From: Closterium sp. NIES-65
Taxonomy: Eukaryota > Streptophyta > Zygnematophyceae > Desmidiales > Closteriaceae
DNA: 64,000 bases
Assembly (NCBI GenBank): GCA_948144175.1
Contig: CANXME010000232.1
Location: 1 to 64,000, forward strand
Reading direction: 5' to 3'
Below the pieces are notes generated by a model that searched no databases, had not been told where the DNA came from, and saw only the letters and a program-made list of their open reading frames with translations. How positions within the stretch are numbered: position 1 is the first letter of the stretch; each line of letters begins with the position of its first letter. Positions 1 through 11,859 of this stretch are shown here, one piece after another. Both the position numbers and the translations under genes were made by a program.

Positions 1-1095
1 TGTTGGTGAAGGGCCTAATAAACTCAAGCTATTAAGACTTTATAATCACACTTAAAACCTCTCCTCGGGGTCACCTCCAAGGGTCCTTGGGTGCCTGGTA
101 CAAGACCAGCCCTATCCTCGGGGCCGAGTTTGTAGAGAGAGGGATCAAGAGGGACTTAGTCAAAACAGCAAGAGTACCTTGAACGTCGCGCAGCGTATCG
201 TGCAGAACCGTCGATCGGATTAAGCTGAGAATTTCCTATATCGAAGCTCACTCTAAGAGCTTTAAATAAGCCAAGTTGCCTCGCGAAAAGTTCTGCCATT
301 ACGAAGTTATGGCTCGGACAGCGTTTAGCCTAGCGTTGGAGTGCTAGCGTACTAGCGTTGACTCGGGTAGCATTCCGCCGTCGCATCGCGTAGAAAACGA
401 AATCCAGCAAGGAAGGAATTCGCTTGAATCAATTTCACTATATCCAGTACAAACAGAGAAGGAATAAATAGTTCTAGCTAGCAAGGACCTTGGGAATGAA
501 CCTGAGAACAACCAGGGATCATCCCAAATAATTCCAAGCAACAGAACCACCTGGCTGGACAAAACAGCAGGTGGTAGGTTTGGTAAACAACCTCTGGTTC
601 TGTTTTTCCAACCTGGGAAAACAACAACCAGGTTCAGGTCCTAAAAACAGAACCTGTTTTGTCTTTGCCCAACCAGCCAAATGCTGGTTCCGCTGGTTTC
701 CCCTGGCCCTGTAGCATGCAGATACAGACAAACAACATCCAACCTTTCACTAAATTGTACCCCTATAGTGCCTGCCCTGCTACACTATAGTCAACCAAAC
801 AAAACAGTACAATTTCGAGTTGGATAGAACTGAATCTGCGCAATCAATGTAAGTTGAACCGCAAAGCTTCCATCTTGGGTTCCTTTGCGAGCTCGTCCTT
901 TCTGCTTCTACTGTTCATAGCGCGTACAATGTTATGCCGAAGCGCACATTTTGCGAGTACCTGCAAATGCTTCAAGCGAAAATTGCGAAAGCAAACAAAC
1001 AACCAAACATACCATTCACACGCAAATGCATTCGCACACGCATACTCGTACAAACAGACGGCAGGATGTCGTGCAATGTGAATTTGCACCCAACA
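1..1095 (-). repeat. 3' LTR of A1
   Basis: It is the reverse complement of the 1093-bp family A LTR, ending in CCCAACA at 1095. It carries several one-base indels relative to the other LTRs, for example TGTTGGTGAAGG instead of TGTTGGTGTAAGG at its start, an extra A near 207, a lost A near 265 and an extra T near 327. Such small indels are unusual for this otherwise very uniform LTR family. Confidence 0.95.
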
Positions 1096-1109
1096 CACTC
1101 CCCCTCAGC
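1096..1109 (-). promoter_or_regulatory. Polypurine tract of A1
   Basis: On the minus strand the sequence GCTGAGGGGGAGTG lies directly before the 3' LTR. This is the position and composition of the plus-strand primer of LTR retrotransposons, and the same tract precedes the 3' LTR in A2, A3 and A4. Confidence 0.8.
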
Positions 1110-1136
1110 CTGCGGCTGCATCCCCATCATTCCATA

Positions 1137-4100
1137 CTAGTTCATGCTCATTCCACTCATGCGCACACAACGCCAATGAGACTCATCCGCAAGCCTCTTG
1201 GTGAGGAAGTCTGCTGGCTGCTGGTGAGTCTTGATGTAGATCGGATTCACCGTCCCCCTCTTCACCTCCTTACGCAGCCAGTGCCACTTGATACGCATGT
1301 GCTTATTCAGCCCATGAAGCACAGCGTTCCTGGCCATCCCAAGAGCTCCCTTGCTATCACAAAACAGCGGCGTAGCAACCTTTTGCTCCTGGCCAATCTC
1401 CTCTAATAGCCTCCTCAGCCAAATCACCTCCTTCACCCCATGGAACATCGCCATGTACTCTGATTCCACGGAAGAGAGTGCTGTCTCCGTCTGCTTCTTT
1501 GACCTCCAACTAACCGGTCCTCCCCCAACTACGCAGATGTATCCTCCCACAGATGAGGAATCCTCCTTCTCAGAGGCCCACGTAGCATCAGTAAAGCAAG
1601 TAAGAAAAAGCTTGCCTTCTCCAAGCCTCTCCCCCTTCTCTTTCAGCACCTCAACCCCTTTCTGCTTCACCTGTGCAGATGCGGAGTATTGAACTCCAAT
1701 GCTTGGGTGAGAGTTCAGATACTTCACCACACGCTCAGCTGCATCCACCTGCTCCTCTGATGGATTCTGCACTACCCTAGCCAGCTGCCCAAACCGAGAA
1801 AGAGATGTCGGGTCTCGTGTGAACTGCTGCATACAAGAGGCTGCCCACCAAGGACTGAAATTGCTGCTGCTCCTCGGCTTCAACCCCTTCATCCTCTGCA
1901 GCTTTCACAAGCTTGAATTCTGCTGGCAGGGGAGTTGCAACCTTGCGCTCATTCTCAATTCCGTACTTCTCCCCAAGCTCCTTGATGAACTTCTCCTGGT
2001 GCAGCTTCAACCACCTGTGATCCAGATCCCTCTCCACGTGCATCCCGAGGTAGTACTTTACCTCCCCAAGGTTCTTGCACTTGAAGTTCTCCATCAGCTG
2101 CTGCTGCACCTTCTGGATCTCCTTCATGCTGCTGCTAAAGAGAAGAATGTCGTCCACATAGACCAGAAACAGCACCAGCTTCTCCCCCTCCCCCTTGAGA
2201 AAGAGGCTCTCATCACAGCTGCTGGTCCTGAATCCCATCTCCTCTAAAACAGCTGCCAACTTCTGGTACCAGCAGCGTGGCGCCTGCTTCAAGCCGTAGA
2301 TGGACTTTTTCAGCTTGCACACCCTGCCCGTACCATCCTCATACCCAGGTGGCTGCGTCATGAACACCTCCTCCTCTAAAATCCCGTTGAGAAATGCCGT
2401 TGATATGTCCATCTGGATAATGAACTTCCCACTAACGGCTGCATCTGCCAACAAGACACGAAGGGTAGGGGGTTTGGCAGTGGGAGCAAAGATCTCATTG
2501 AAGTCCCGCTTCTCCTTCTGCATAAACCCCTTAGCCACCAACCTACTCTTGTAGATGGTGACCTGCCCCTTGTCGTCAGTCTTGATCCTTAGCACCCACT
2601 TGCATTGTACCGCTTTCTTTCCCTCAGGCAGCACCACTAGTTCCCAAGTCCCATTCTCCAGCAGGCTCTGGTACTCAGCATCCCTGGAAGCTAGCCATTT
2701 GTCCCTATCTGGTCCAGCTAATGCCTCCTCCATGCTAGCTGGTTCCTCTGGTGCAGGGGCAAGAAAACAGTACGCAGGTTGATCCTCCTCATCCGGGTCA
2801 TAGCCATGCGGTAGAATCAGCAATGCCTCCTCGGTCCCAAGCTGCTGCTCCGCTACATCAGCTCCTGCAGTCAGCTTCTTAGTAGCCATACGGGTACGTC
2901 CTGGCCTGGAGACGGGTGTCTCCCATCCCTTCATAACGACACCCTTCGGCTTCTTAGTTTTCCCCTGCTGCTGCTCTCCTCCCTCGGATCCAGCAGCTCC
3001 ACTAGTGCTACCGCTAATCTCCACACCATCACCTCCACCAGCAGGTGCCTCCTGCACCTTCTCTTTATCACCACCCTCTGCAGCTGCCTCCTCTCCCTCC
3101 TCCCACACACTAGGAGTCAGGTCCAGCTGCATGGTGATCTGCTCCATCTGCTGGGACACCCTGGCCTCCGGCTGTTTCTCCCAGCTCCCATACATCATGC
3201 CCTCAACAAACTTCACATCCCTGCTGTCAAATAACACACCCTTGGAAGGCTCCCACAGCAGCCATCCCTTGCTCTCAGCAGCCAGCCCCAAATGCACACA
3301 CCAGATTGCACTCGCCCCCAACTTACTGCGGTAGGTCTTGGGAACGTGGGCGACTGCCATGCAACCGAACACCCTCAGCATGTCCACCGGCGGCTTCCTC
3401 CCAAGCCACCTCTCCAACGGCACCCACGAGTCATCCCCAACCTTTGTGAGTACCCTGTTCCTAGCGACGGTAGCGTGCCGAACAGCATGGGGCCACATCA
3501 AGTTGCCCAGCCCAGATTCTATGAGCAGCGCCCTAGCTGTCTCCAGAATTGTCCGGTTCGCCCGTTCTGCTACACCGTTGGACTGTGGGGTGTAAGCCGT
3601 GGTCAGCTCCCTCTGGATGCCCTGCTTCTTGAGCCAGGCCGTCATCTCAGCTCCAAGGAACTCACCACCCCGATCTGTCCTAATCCGCTTCACCACACAC
3701 TCCGCTTGCTTCTCCACGAATGGCAGCCAATCTTCCCGTATCGTAGAGGCGGCATGGTCCTTCTGCTTCAGCGGATATGCCCACATAAGCCTGCTCCAAT
3801 CATCCACAATGGTCAGGAAGTACCGCTCCCCCTTGTGTCCTTGCACCGGCAGCGGCCCCACCAAGTCCATGTGGACCAGCTCCAACGGCTTCTTGCTCCT
3901 GCCAGCCACACTATGGAAGGGGAAACGGGTAAACTTTGAGAGCAAACAGATTTCACAGTTATCATCGGGTGGTTGTCCGTTCAGCTTCAAGCCCTTAACG
4001 GCTCCATCCTTCTCCAGCTGCTTCAGCAAAGGCATTGCCACATGCCCCAAGCGTCGGTGTGCAGTTGCCCAATCTGTCTCCCCAGATCTGGCCGACACTT

Positions 4101-5719
4101 TCACACCAACCCCTCCAACGGCGTTGCACTCCCCCTGGGATGCAGACCCCTCTCTAGCCTGCCCCCCACCGTGCCACGCCAGCGCCGGCAGCTGCCACAT
4201 AGATCTGTACACGTCCTTGCTCTCGTGCAGATCCCAAAGCACCCGATTGCCCAGCTTCCCCTTATAAGTGCGAGCCCCATCCGTGTTGGTGTTCACCCCA
4301 GCCTTGCCAAGCTTACGGAGGGAGATGAGGTTGGCCTTCAGGTCGGGGACGAGGAGAACGTCGTGCAGCACCACCGGCTTGCCATCCGCTCCCTTAAATG
4401 CAGCTTGTCCCGCACCAGCCACCTTCAACATGTGTCCAGAGGCAGAGCACACCTCATTAATCGGTGCAGCGCGTACGTCGTCCAGCAGGTCCTTGCGCGG
4501 CGTCATTGTCCAAGCAGCGCCTGTGTCCAACACCCAATAGTCCAGGGGGTGCAGCTCTGCTCCAGCCTTAGCAGATGCGTCTCCTTGCTCCCCCTTGTCT
4601 CCCATATGGAAGAATTGGCCCGCGGTGCGCTCCTTCTTCTTCTCCGCACCGCCGTTGCCCTTCGGGTTGTTGTCGGGCGAATCAGCGACCATGTTGGCGC
4701 CGTTTTTCTGGTTCCTCCGCGCGCCGCCATCCTGGTGACGATTCTGGGGGGTCCATCCATCGGGTTTCTTATAGCACAAAAACCAGGGGTGCCCTTCCTT
4801 CTCACAATACCAGCAACTCCCTTTCATTTTGCCACCAGCACCCGACTTGCCCCCACGTCCAGATTTCGCACCGCGACCCCAACCGGTACCTCCTTGTTGG
4901 TCGTTGGAGTCGTCGTCTTTCTTTGCACCGCGTCCAGCACCACCGAAGCCACGTCCTTTGCCACGTCGGCTCCCTTGCATCCCGTAGCCGCTGCTGCCGT
5001 CGTCTCCACCCCTCAGTTGGCGGCGACGGAAGTCCTCCTCCAGAATCTTCGTCCGCACCCACTCGAGCGTCCACAAGCTCTGGTTCTGCGGCAGGCTCAA
5101 TCCGCTCGTAAATTGAAGCCACGATTCCGGCAGCAGCGAGAGCATCTTCAAGCACTTTGTTTGCTCCGGGTAGGTGATTCCCTGCGGTCGCCAACTTCGC
5201 GTAGAGGTCGCGCAATTTGTCCAGGACAGGTTGCACTGGCTCTCCCTCGCTCAGGCGCAACGCGGACAGCTCCCTCTCCAGCATCAATGTTGCAACAACG
5301 GAGGTCGGGGCGTGCAGCTCCTTCAACACCGTCCACGCCTTCGGACCGCACTCAACCTCCGGCAGCAGGTGCATGACGTGGTGACGCTGGTTCAGCTCCA
5401 AACTCTGCGACATCAAGTAGTAGCCAGCCGAGGCGCGCTCGTCCCAATCTTCCTGAAGGGCGGGGTCACTCGGTCTAGGCTCCTCCCCAATCATTAGTTT
5501 CAGCAAACCGATCTGACGGAAATAAAGTTGCATTTTCCAGGCCCAATCATCATAGCCCTCACCATTGAACTTCTCGACGGTGAAGTTTTTCAGCACCTCC
5601 TTGATCAGCGAGCCCTGGCTTGTTCGCGCTCCCCTTGGCGCAGAAACACCAGAATCATGGCTGCCGCTACGATCTTGGGCTGAAGATTCACCAGCTACCG
5701 CCGAGGTGTTGCCCGCCAT
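1137..5719 (-). pseudogene. Copia gag-pol polyprotein of A1, two frameshifts
   Basis: This is the family A polyprotein (Gag, CCHC knuckle, protease, integrase, reverse transcriptase, RNase H) in three frame segments: 5719 to about 5180, 5151 to about 1795, and 1892 to 1137. Alignment with A3 places the breaks at an extra C in the CCC run near 5180-5182, in Gag, and an extra A in the AAA run at 1791-1793, in the RT/RNase H connection. Catalytic motifs of protease (LDTGAAW), integrase (IRTDRGGEF, NGVAERANR), RT (YVDD) and RNase H are all present. Both lesions are homopolymer length changes, so they could be real decay or base-calling errors. The reading is otherwise nearly identical to A4. Confidence 0.9.
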
Positions 5720-5750
5720 AGCTACCTATATCGAGGATCACTATAACGCA

Positions 5751-5762
5751 GCTCTGATACCA
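5751..5762 (-). promoter_or_regulatory. Primer binding site of A1
   Basis: The minus strand reads TGGTATCAGAGC three bases after the end of the 5' LTR. This matches the 3' end complement of plant initiator methionine tRNA, the usual minus-strand primer of plant copia elements. Confidence 0.85.
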
Positions 5763-5765
5763 GCT

Positions 5766-6859
5766 TGTTGGTGTAAGGGCCTAATAAACTCAAGCTATTA
5801 AGACTTTATCACACTTAAAACCTCTCCTCGGGGTCACCTCCAAGGGTCCTTGGGTGCCTGGTACAAGACCAGCCCCTATCCTCGGGTCCGAGTTTGTAGA
5901 GAGAGGGATCAAGAGGGACTTAGTCAAAACAGCAAGAGTACCTTGAACGTCGCGCAGCGTATCGTGCAGACCGTCGATCGGATTAAGCTGAGAATTTCCT
6001 ATATCGAAGCTCACTCTAAGAGCTTTAAAATAAGCCAAGTTGCCTCGCGAAAAGTTCTGCCATTACGAAGTTATGGCTCGGACAGCGTTAGCCTAGCGTT
6101 GGAGTGCTAGCGTACTAGCGTTGACTCGGGTAGCATTCCGCCGTCGCATCGCGTAGAAAACGAAATTCCAGCAAGGAAGGAATTCGCTTGAATCAATTTC
6201 ACTATATCCAGGTACAAACAGAGAAGGAATAAATAGTTCTAGCTAGCAAGGACCTTGGGAATGAACCTGAGAACAACCAGGGATCATCCCAAATAATTCC
6301 AAGCAACAGAACCAACCTGGCTGGACAAAACAGCAGGTGGTAGGTTGGTAAACAACCTCTGGTTCTGTTTTTCCAACCTGGGAAAACAACAACCAGGTTC
6401 AGGTCCTAAAAACAGAACCTGTTTTGTCTTTGCCCAACCAGCCAAATGCTGGTTCCGCTGGTTTCCCCTGGCCCTGTAGCATGCAGATACAGACAAACAA
6501 CATCCAACCTTTACCTAAATTGTACCCCTATAGTGCCTGCCCTGCTACACTATAGTCAACCAAACAAAACAGTACAATTTCGAGTTGGATAGAACTGAAT
6601 CTGCGCAATCATGTAAGTTGAACCGCAAAGCTTCCATCTTGGGTTCCTTTGCGAGCTCGTCCTTTCTGCTTCTACTGTTCATAGCGCGTACAATGTTATG
6701 CCGAAGCGCACATTTTGCGAGTACCTGCAAATGCTTCAAGCGAAAATTGCGAAAGCAAACAAACACACAAACATACCATTCACACGCAAATGCATTCGCA
6801 CACGCATACTCGTACAAACAGACGGCAGGATGTCGTGCAATGTAAATTTGCACCCAACA
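5766..6859 (-). repeat. 5' LTR of A1
   Basis: A full-length 1094-bp family A LTR with TGTTGG/CCAACA ends. It should contain the element promoter and polyadenylation signals; no box can be assigned with certainty. The small open frames inside it recur in every LTR on both strands and are not genes. Confidence 0.95.
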
Positions 6860-9272
6860 GTACTGAGGACCCCGGGCGTTGGAGCTGCTGCGGGTGCTGC
6901 GGACCCTGGTGCTGGAGGTGCTGCTGGTGCTTCTGGAGGTGCTGCTGCTGCCGCTTGTGTCTCTGCTGGTTCGAGAGTTGCTTGCACGGCCACGGCCGTA
7001 CTTCTTTCCGCTCCTTCAGCAGGTTCTTGGTCAGCGTCCTCCTCCTTGTCCTCCTCTCGCCTTAGAGTGTCCGCCGTCTGTCCAGTCACAGCCACAGTTA
7101 CCGCCTGCCTCCCCACTCCCTGTGCCTACTCCTTACACTGGTCCGACTGGAGGTCTTGCTGAGAGACGTGAGCCTGCGTCACGTCCTGTGTCACCTGCGT
7201 CTCGTCGAGCGTCGCCTGTTCGAGCTGCTACCACTGGTAGTCGTGTCCCGCGTGAGCGTCCTCCTGCTGTCCCAGGCACTCACTTGATGGCGCTTCGTCA
7301 GTCCACTGCTCCGCAGCGTGTCGCTCTCCCGTCACCTCCTGCGTCCTCTCTTCCTGCTCTTGCTGACCCCGAGTCAAACTCCCTTCGCGCTGCCAGTCCT
7401 ACTGTCACACGTCTCCTGGCTACGGTTGTCACTGACCCTTCCTTTGAGTCCGCTGCTGCGTCTGCCTTAGTCACTGAGCTTGTCGACTTTGCAGCTGCGT
7501 GTCGTCTAGACTACGCTGCGAGTCTTGTTGCTGAGTCTGAGTCTGTCTATCCTCCGTCCGTCGGGGGTGAGTGTGCTCTTGGCACGGACGTTCTTGAGGA
7601 CAGGCAGGAGGAGTTTGGTTGCCTTGCCGCTGCTTTGCCCCATCTCGTGTCCATGCTTGTTGCCCCTGAGGGAGACCCGGATGCACCAGACATCCCGACC
7701 CCACGCTCTTACGCAGAGGCGATGGCCGGTCCCTACTCCTCTCAACGGCAGTCAGCCATGGACACAGAGATGGCTTCCTGGAAGTCCACTGGCACTTACG
7801 TCGACGAGGTTCCCCCACCTGGGGCGAACATCATCAGTGGCATGTGGATTTTCAGGGTGAAGCGGCCGCCGGGCTCTCCGCCTGTCTTCAAGGCGCGTTA
7901 CGTTGCACGAGGCTTCAGTCAGCGAGAGGGAGTTGACTTCTTCCAGACCTTCTCCCCGACCCCGAAGATGACCACTCTTCGGGTTCTACTACACGTCGCC
8001 GCTCAGCGTGACTACGAGCTCCACTCTCTTGACTTCAGCACAACTTTCTTGCAGGGCAGCCTGCACGAGGAGATCTGGCTGCGCCGCCCACCTGGCTTCA
8101 CTGGGTCGTTCCCTCCTGGTACCCAGTGGAGCCTCCGGCGGCCAGTCTACGGTCTCCGCCAGGCGCCACGTGAGTGGCACGACACACTGAGGACTACACT
8201 TGCGGCTCTTGGGTTCGCTCCTTCTACTGCTGACCCGTCGCTGTTTCTACGCACCGACCCCTCACTGCCGCCGTTCTACATCCTCGTGTACGTCGACGAC
8301 TTAGTCTTTGCCACTTCTGACACAGTTGGTCTCGCTAACGTGAAGTCCGAGCTGCAGAAGAGACACACGTGCACAGACCTGGGTGAACTGACAAGCTATC
8401 TTGGCTTGCGGATCACCCGGGACAGAGCACGGCGCACCATCACCTTGACTCAGTCACACATGGTGCAGCAGGTCCTTCAGCGCTTCGGCTTCACGTACTC
8501 CTCGCCTCAGTCCACTCCTCTGCCTACGGGACACTCGCTCTCAGCTCTGCCTTCGGATGAGTCCGTAGAGCCGAGTGGTCCGTATCCAGAGCTTGTGGGC
8601 TGCCTCATGTACCTGATGACCTGCACTCGACCTGACCTTGCATACCCTCTCAGCATCTTAGCACGCTATGTCGCTCCCGGCCGTCACCGGAAGGAGCATA
8701 TGGATGCAGCTAAGAGGGTGTTGCGCTACTTGTGCAGTACGTCGGGCATGGGGCTAGTGCTTGGAGGGCGAGACCGGCCTGTTCTCACTGGGCACTCCGA
8801 CGCTTCTTGGGCAGACGACCAGGCTACTCAGCGGTCGTCCCAGGGTTACACCTTCAGCCTTGGCTCTGGCTCTGTCTCTTGGCGTTCTACTCGCTCTTCT
8901 TCTGTTCTCAGCTCCAGCTGTGAGGCTGAGATCTACGCCACGGCCATGGCTGCCCAGGAGCTTCGCTGGCTCACCTACCTGCTGACTGACCTTGGAGAGC
9001 AGCCTCGTTCTCCTCCAGTGCTGTACGTCGACAACAAGGCCACCATTGCCTTGTGTGGGGAGCACAGACTGGAGCACAGGACGAAGCACATTGCTCTGCG
9101 CTACTTTCTTGCTCGAGAGTTGCAGCAGCGAGGTCAGCTTTGTCTGCGTTACGTGGCCACTCGGGCCAACACTGTTGACGTGTTCACCAAGGCGCTTCAG
9201 CCTTGTGACCATCAGCGCTTCTGTACTGTTCTAGGCCTCGTGCCTACTGTCCCTCATTTGCTCACTTCGTGA
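6860..9272 (+). CDS. Family B pol C-terminal half: linker, reverse transcriptase, RNase H (partial)
   Basis: The frame ending with the stop at 9270-9272 carries an unbroken copia RT and RNase H. Visible landmarks are the RT entry (WIFRVKRPPGSPPVFKARYV), the catalytic YVDD at 8289-8300, TRPDLAYPLS in the connection, and an RNase H domain with SDASWADD, SCEAEIYA and VDNKATIAL. It is the only family B RT/RNase H in the window with no stop or frameshift. The Ala/Gly-rich linker at 6870-6985 reads in another frame, so a frameshift near 6985 separates it from RT. The Gag, protease and integrase parts are off-window beyond A1. The protein is therefore a fragment of a polyprotein, not an independent gene; the frame's first ATG at 6879 is an accident. 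Confidence 0.85.
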
Positions 9273-9498
9273 CTTTGCTTGTACAGTGATCTCTATATAT
9301 ATATACCTGCATGCTTACTCTTGCTAGGTTGTGATCACTGTATCTCTTGTTATTTTATAAATCTGCATGTGAACTGGTCTTGTGACCACTTGTTTGTGCT
9401 CGGAACTTGTGTGGTATCCTTGAGATCCACCCTGAGCTTTGCTTTGCTTTGACTGGTCTTGTGACCCCTTGTTCTCCCCCACTTTGCCTATGGGGGTG
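9273..9498 (+). other. 3' untranslated region and purine tract of B1
   Basis: The stretch between the RNase H stop and the LTR has a TA-repeat (CTATATATATATACC near 9292) and recurring TTGTGACC phrases. It ends in CTATGGGGGTG, directly before the LTR. CTATGGGGGTG or a close variant precedes the LTR in B1, B6, B10, B7 and B8 and is the likely plus-strand primer. No gene is seen. Confidence 0.6.
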
Positions 9499-9627
9499 TG
9501 TCAAACATTGTATGTTGTGGTTGTTTAGGCTACAGTGGGTTAGCCTATAGTGGGTACACATTTCTAGGGTTAGGTTTGACCTATTTGTACCCAACCCTCA
9601 TTCTAGTGATCCATTCTCATTCTGACA
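9499..9627 (+). repeat. 3' LTR of B1 (129 bp)
   Basis: It starts TGTCAAAC after the tract CTATGGGGGTG and ends TGACA. It shares with the other family B LTRs the core GGGTACA...CTAGGGTT...TTGTACCCA, which contains an inverted pair GGGTACA/TGTACCC. Its length fits the 119-143 bp of the other B LTRs. Confidence 0.8.
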
Positions 9628-11335
9628 GCGTCCAGGTCTGGTCCTGAGTCTGCTCCCTGCTTGTGTTGTCTCCTGTCCCACCAGACTCTCCTTTGGCACC
9701 ACCGCCTTGGTCACCCCTCCCTGCCTCGTCTCCGAGGCATGGCCTCCCGTGTCCTTGTCTGTGGTTTCCCTCGGTCCCTCCCTCCCCTACCTCTGGGGCC
9801 TGCCCCTACCTGCGTTCCCTGCGTCGAGGGGCGGCATCGCGCTGCCCCTCACTCCTCCTTTATATGGACGTGTGGGGCCCCGCCCGCGTCCGTGGCCAGG
9901 GTCACGAGCGTTACTTCCTCTTGGTGGTTGACGACTACTCGCGTTACACCACGGTGTTCCCCTTGCGCAGCAAGGGTGACGTCACTAAGGTGTTGATCGG
10001 CTGGATCCGCGCAGCTCGTCTCCAGCTCAGAGAGAGTTTCGGCTCGGACTTTCCTGTTCTGCGTCTGCTCTCTGACAGAGGCAGGGAGTTTTCCTCTGCT
10101 CGTCTGGGAGGCTTCTGTCATGCACAGGGCATCCGCCAGACCTTCACGCTTCCGGCCTCTCCACAGCAAAATGGGATTGCTGAGCGCCGCATTGGCATGG
10201 TCATGGACGTCACTCGTACGTCCATCATCCATGCGGCTGCCCCCCATTTTCTATGGCCGTTTGCGGTTCAGTACGCAGCGCATCAGCTCAACCTTCAGCC
10301 CCGAGTCTCCTTGCCAGAGACCTCCCCCACCTTGCGGTGGACGGGGAAGGTTGGCGATGCGTCTGCGTTTCGGGTCTGGGGATCTCGGGCGTTTGTCCGC
10401 GACTTGTCTGCGGACAAGCTGTCCCCCCGTGCTGTTCCCTGCTTCTTCCTTGGCTCCCCCCCTGATGCGCCTCGGTGGCAGTTTTACCACCCCACCTCGC
10501 GCCGTGTTCTGTCCTCCCATGACGTCACCTTTGACAAGTCGGTGCCTTACTACCGTCTCTTCCCCTACCGCACTGTGCCCCTCCCCCCGCCGCCGCTCTT
10601 CCTTGCGCCAGGTCCTCCACCGGTAGACCCCCTCTCCCCTCAGGGTCCTGCCCCGTCAGGTGTGTCCCAGGTAGACGCAGTCCAGCCTGTCGAGATAGCT
10701 GTTGACTCTGGTGCTGCTAGAGGTGCTGAGCCTGCGGGTGCCGGGTCTGGAGGTGCTGAGCCTGGGGGTGCGGAGCCTGGGGGTGCTGAGTCTAGGGGTG
10801 CTGAGCCTGGGGGTGCTGATTCTAGGGGTGCGGTGCCTAGGGGTGCTGAGCCTGGGGGTGCGGAGCCTAGGGGTGCTGGGTCTGCTCGTGTGGCCTCTGG
10901 CGGTGCTTCGTCGAGGCGGGAGCTACTCTCTGCGCAGGAGTTGCGCGAGTGGTTTGCCCGGTGCTGGAGCCGTGTTGCTGGAGCTGGAGGTACTACTGTT
11001 GCTGCTGGTCCTGGAGGTGCTCGTACTGGCGGTACTGGAGCTGCTGGGACTAGGGGTGCTGCTGGGGTTGTTGGAGTTAGTCCTGCTGAAGGTACTGCTG
11101 GAGCTGCAGGCGGTATTGGAGCTGACGGTCTTGCTAGAGTTGGTGCTGCTGGTGCTGCTGGAGCTGCAGGAGCTTGAGCTGCTGGGGGTGTTGCCGCTGG
11201 TGGTGCTGCTGGCGTTGGTGCTTCTGAGGGTGCTGGAGTTGGCGCTGTTGGAGCTGGAGGTGCTGCTGGCGCTGGTGCTGCCGTTCGGGGTACTGGTGCT
11301 GTCCCTGCTGGTTCTGGAGGCGCTGCGCGGCCGCG
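9628..11335 (+). pseudogene. Family B integrase and repeat linker of B6
   Basis: The pre-integrase zinc region (LLWHHRLGHPSLPRL, then CVPCVEG) reads in frame 9661. After a small deletion near 9860 the integrase core continues in frame 9663. It shows MDVWGPARV, LLSDRGREF and NGIAERRIG, so the D-D-E catalytic triad is present. After the core come GWQFYHPTSRR-like sequence and a Pro-rich stretch, then the Glu-Pro-Gly-Gly-Ala linker repeats (10720-10880) and an Ala/Gly-rich tail. Integration activity is unlikely because of the frameshift and the loss of RT downstream. Confidence 0.8.
10700..10890 (+). repeat. 15-bp coding tandem repeat in the B6 linker
   Basis: Units of the form GCTGAGCCTGGGGGT, encoding Ala-Glu-Pro-Gly-Gly, are repeated with point variation about twelve times. 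The same repeat is found at matching positions in B2, B4 and B9. Confidence 0.8.
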
Positions 11336-11572
11336 GCCGTACTGGTGCTGTGTCGGGAGCACAGATTGGAGCACCGAACGAAGCACATAACTCTTCGCTA
11401 CTTCGTTGCTCGTGAGCTGCAGGAGCGTGGTCAGCTACGCCTTGCTTACGTGGCCTCTGAGGCCAACACTACTGATATCTTTACCAAGGCACTTCTGCCT
11501 TGTGATCATCAGCGCTTCTGTACGATGCTAGGTCTTGTGCCTACTTGGCCTCACTTGCTCACTTCTTGACCT
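11336..11572 (+). pseudogene. RNase H tail of B6 fused to linker
   Basis: The linker's RPRPY-like end is joined at about 11335-11350 to the last 74 codons of RNase H (REHRLEHRTKHITLRYF ... DIFTKALLPCDHQRF). The entire RT and most of RNase H (about 2 kb in B1) are missing. The stop at 11567-11569 and the downstream untranslated sequence match other B copies. Confidence 0.8.
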
Positions 11573-11734
11573 TGCTTGTTTACCTTTATATATAATCCTG
11601 CATGTGAACTGGCCTTGTGGCCTTGCACTTGTGCTCGGACTGTGTGGTGACGTTGTGATCCACCTTGAGCTTGCTTTGCTTTGCTTGGCTGGTCTTGTGA
11701 CCTCTTGTTCTCCCCCAATTTGCCTATGGGGGTG

Positions 11735-11859
11735 TGTCAAACTTATATGCTATAGTCTGTGTAGGCTGTAGTGGGGTAGACAATATGGGGTACAACATTT
11801 CTAGGGTTTCCTACTTGTACCCACATGCTTGCTAGTTCATTCATTCTCGTTTCTTCACA
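11735..11859 (+). repeat. 3' LTR of B6 (125 bp)
   Basis: It begins TGTCAAACTT after TATGGGGGTG and ends TTCTTCACA. It has the family B core GGGGTACAACATTTCTAGGG and TTGTACCCA. Confidence 0.8.

Larger units (their letters stand above)
1..6859 (-). mobile_element. Family A Ty1/copia LTR retrotransposon, copy A1 (frameshifted)
   Basis: Two LTRs in the same orientation (1-1095 and 5766-6859) bracket a gag-pol region read on the minus strand, with primer site next to the right LTR and a purine tract next to the left LTR. Base 1 is exactly the terminal base of the LTR, so the left flank is outside the window. The right flank begins GTACT, the predicted 5-bp target duplication. The element lies in the repeat linker of family B element B1, whose sequence resumes at 6860. 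Compared with A2-A4 the polyprotein has two single-base insertions, so this copy is non-autonomous unless they are sequence errors. Confidence 0.93.
6860..9627 (+). mobile_element. Family B copia element B1, 3' half
   Basis: This holds the linker end, RT, RNase H, 3' untranslated region and 3' LTR of a family B element. The 5' half lies beyond A1, outside the window. The LTR ends TGACA at 9627, and the following bases are the protease/integrase region of B6, so B1 is inserted in B6 with predicted duplication GCGTC (9628-9632). Confidence 0.85.
9628..11859 (+). mobile_element. Family B element B6, internally deleted, 3' part
   Basis: Sequence resumes in the protease/integrase part of a B element immediately after B1's LTR and runs through linker, RNase H tail and LTR. 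Two deletions are visible by comparison with B2 and B1: about 35 bp near 9860, and the whole RT core at about 11335. The LTR ends at 11859, and GATCC (11860-11864) is the predicted target duplication within element C. Confidence 0.8.
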
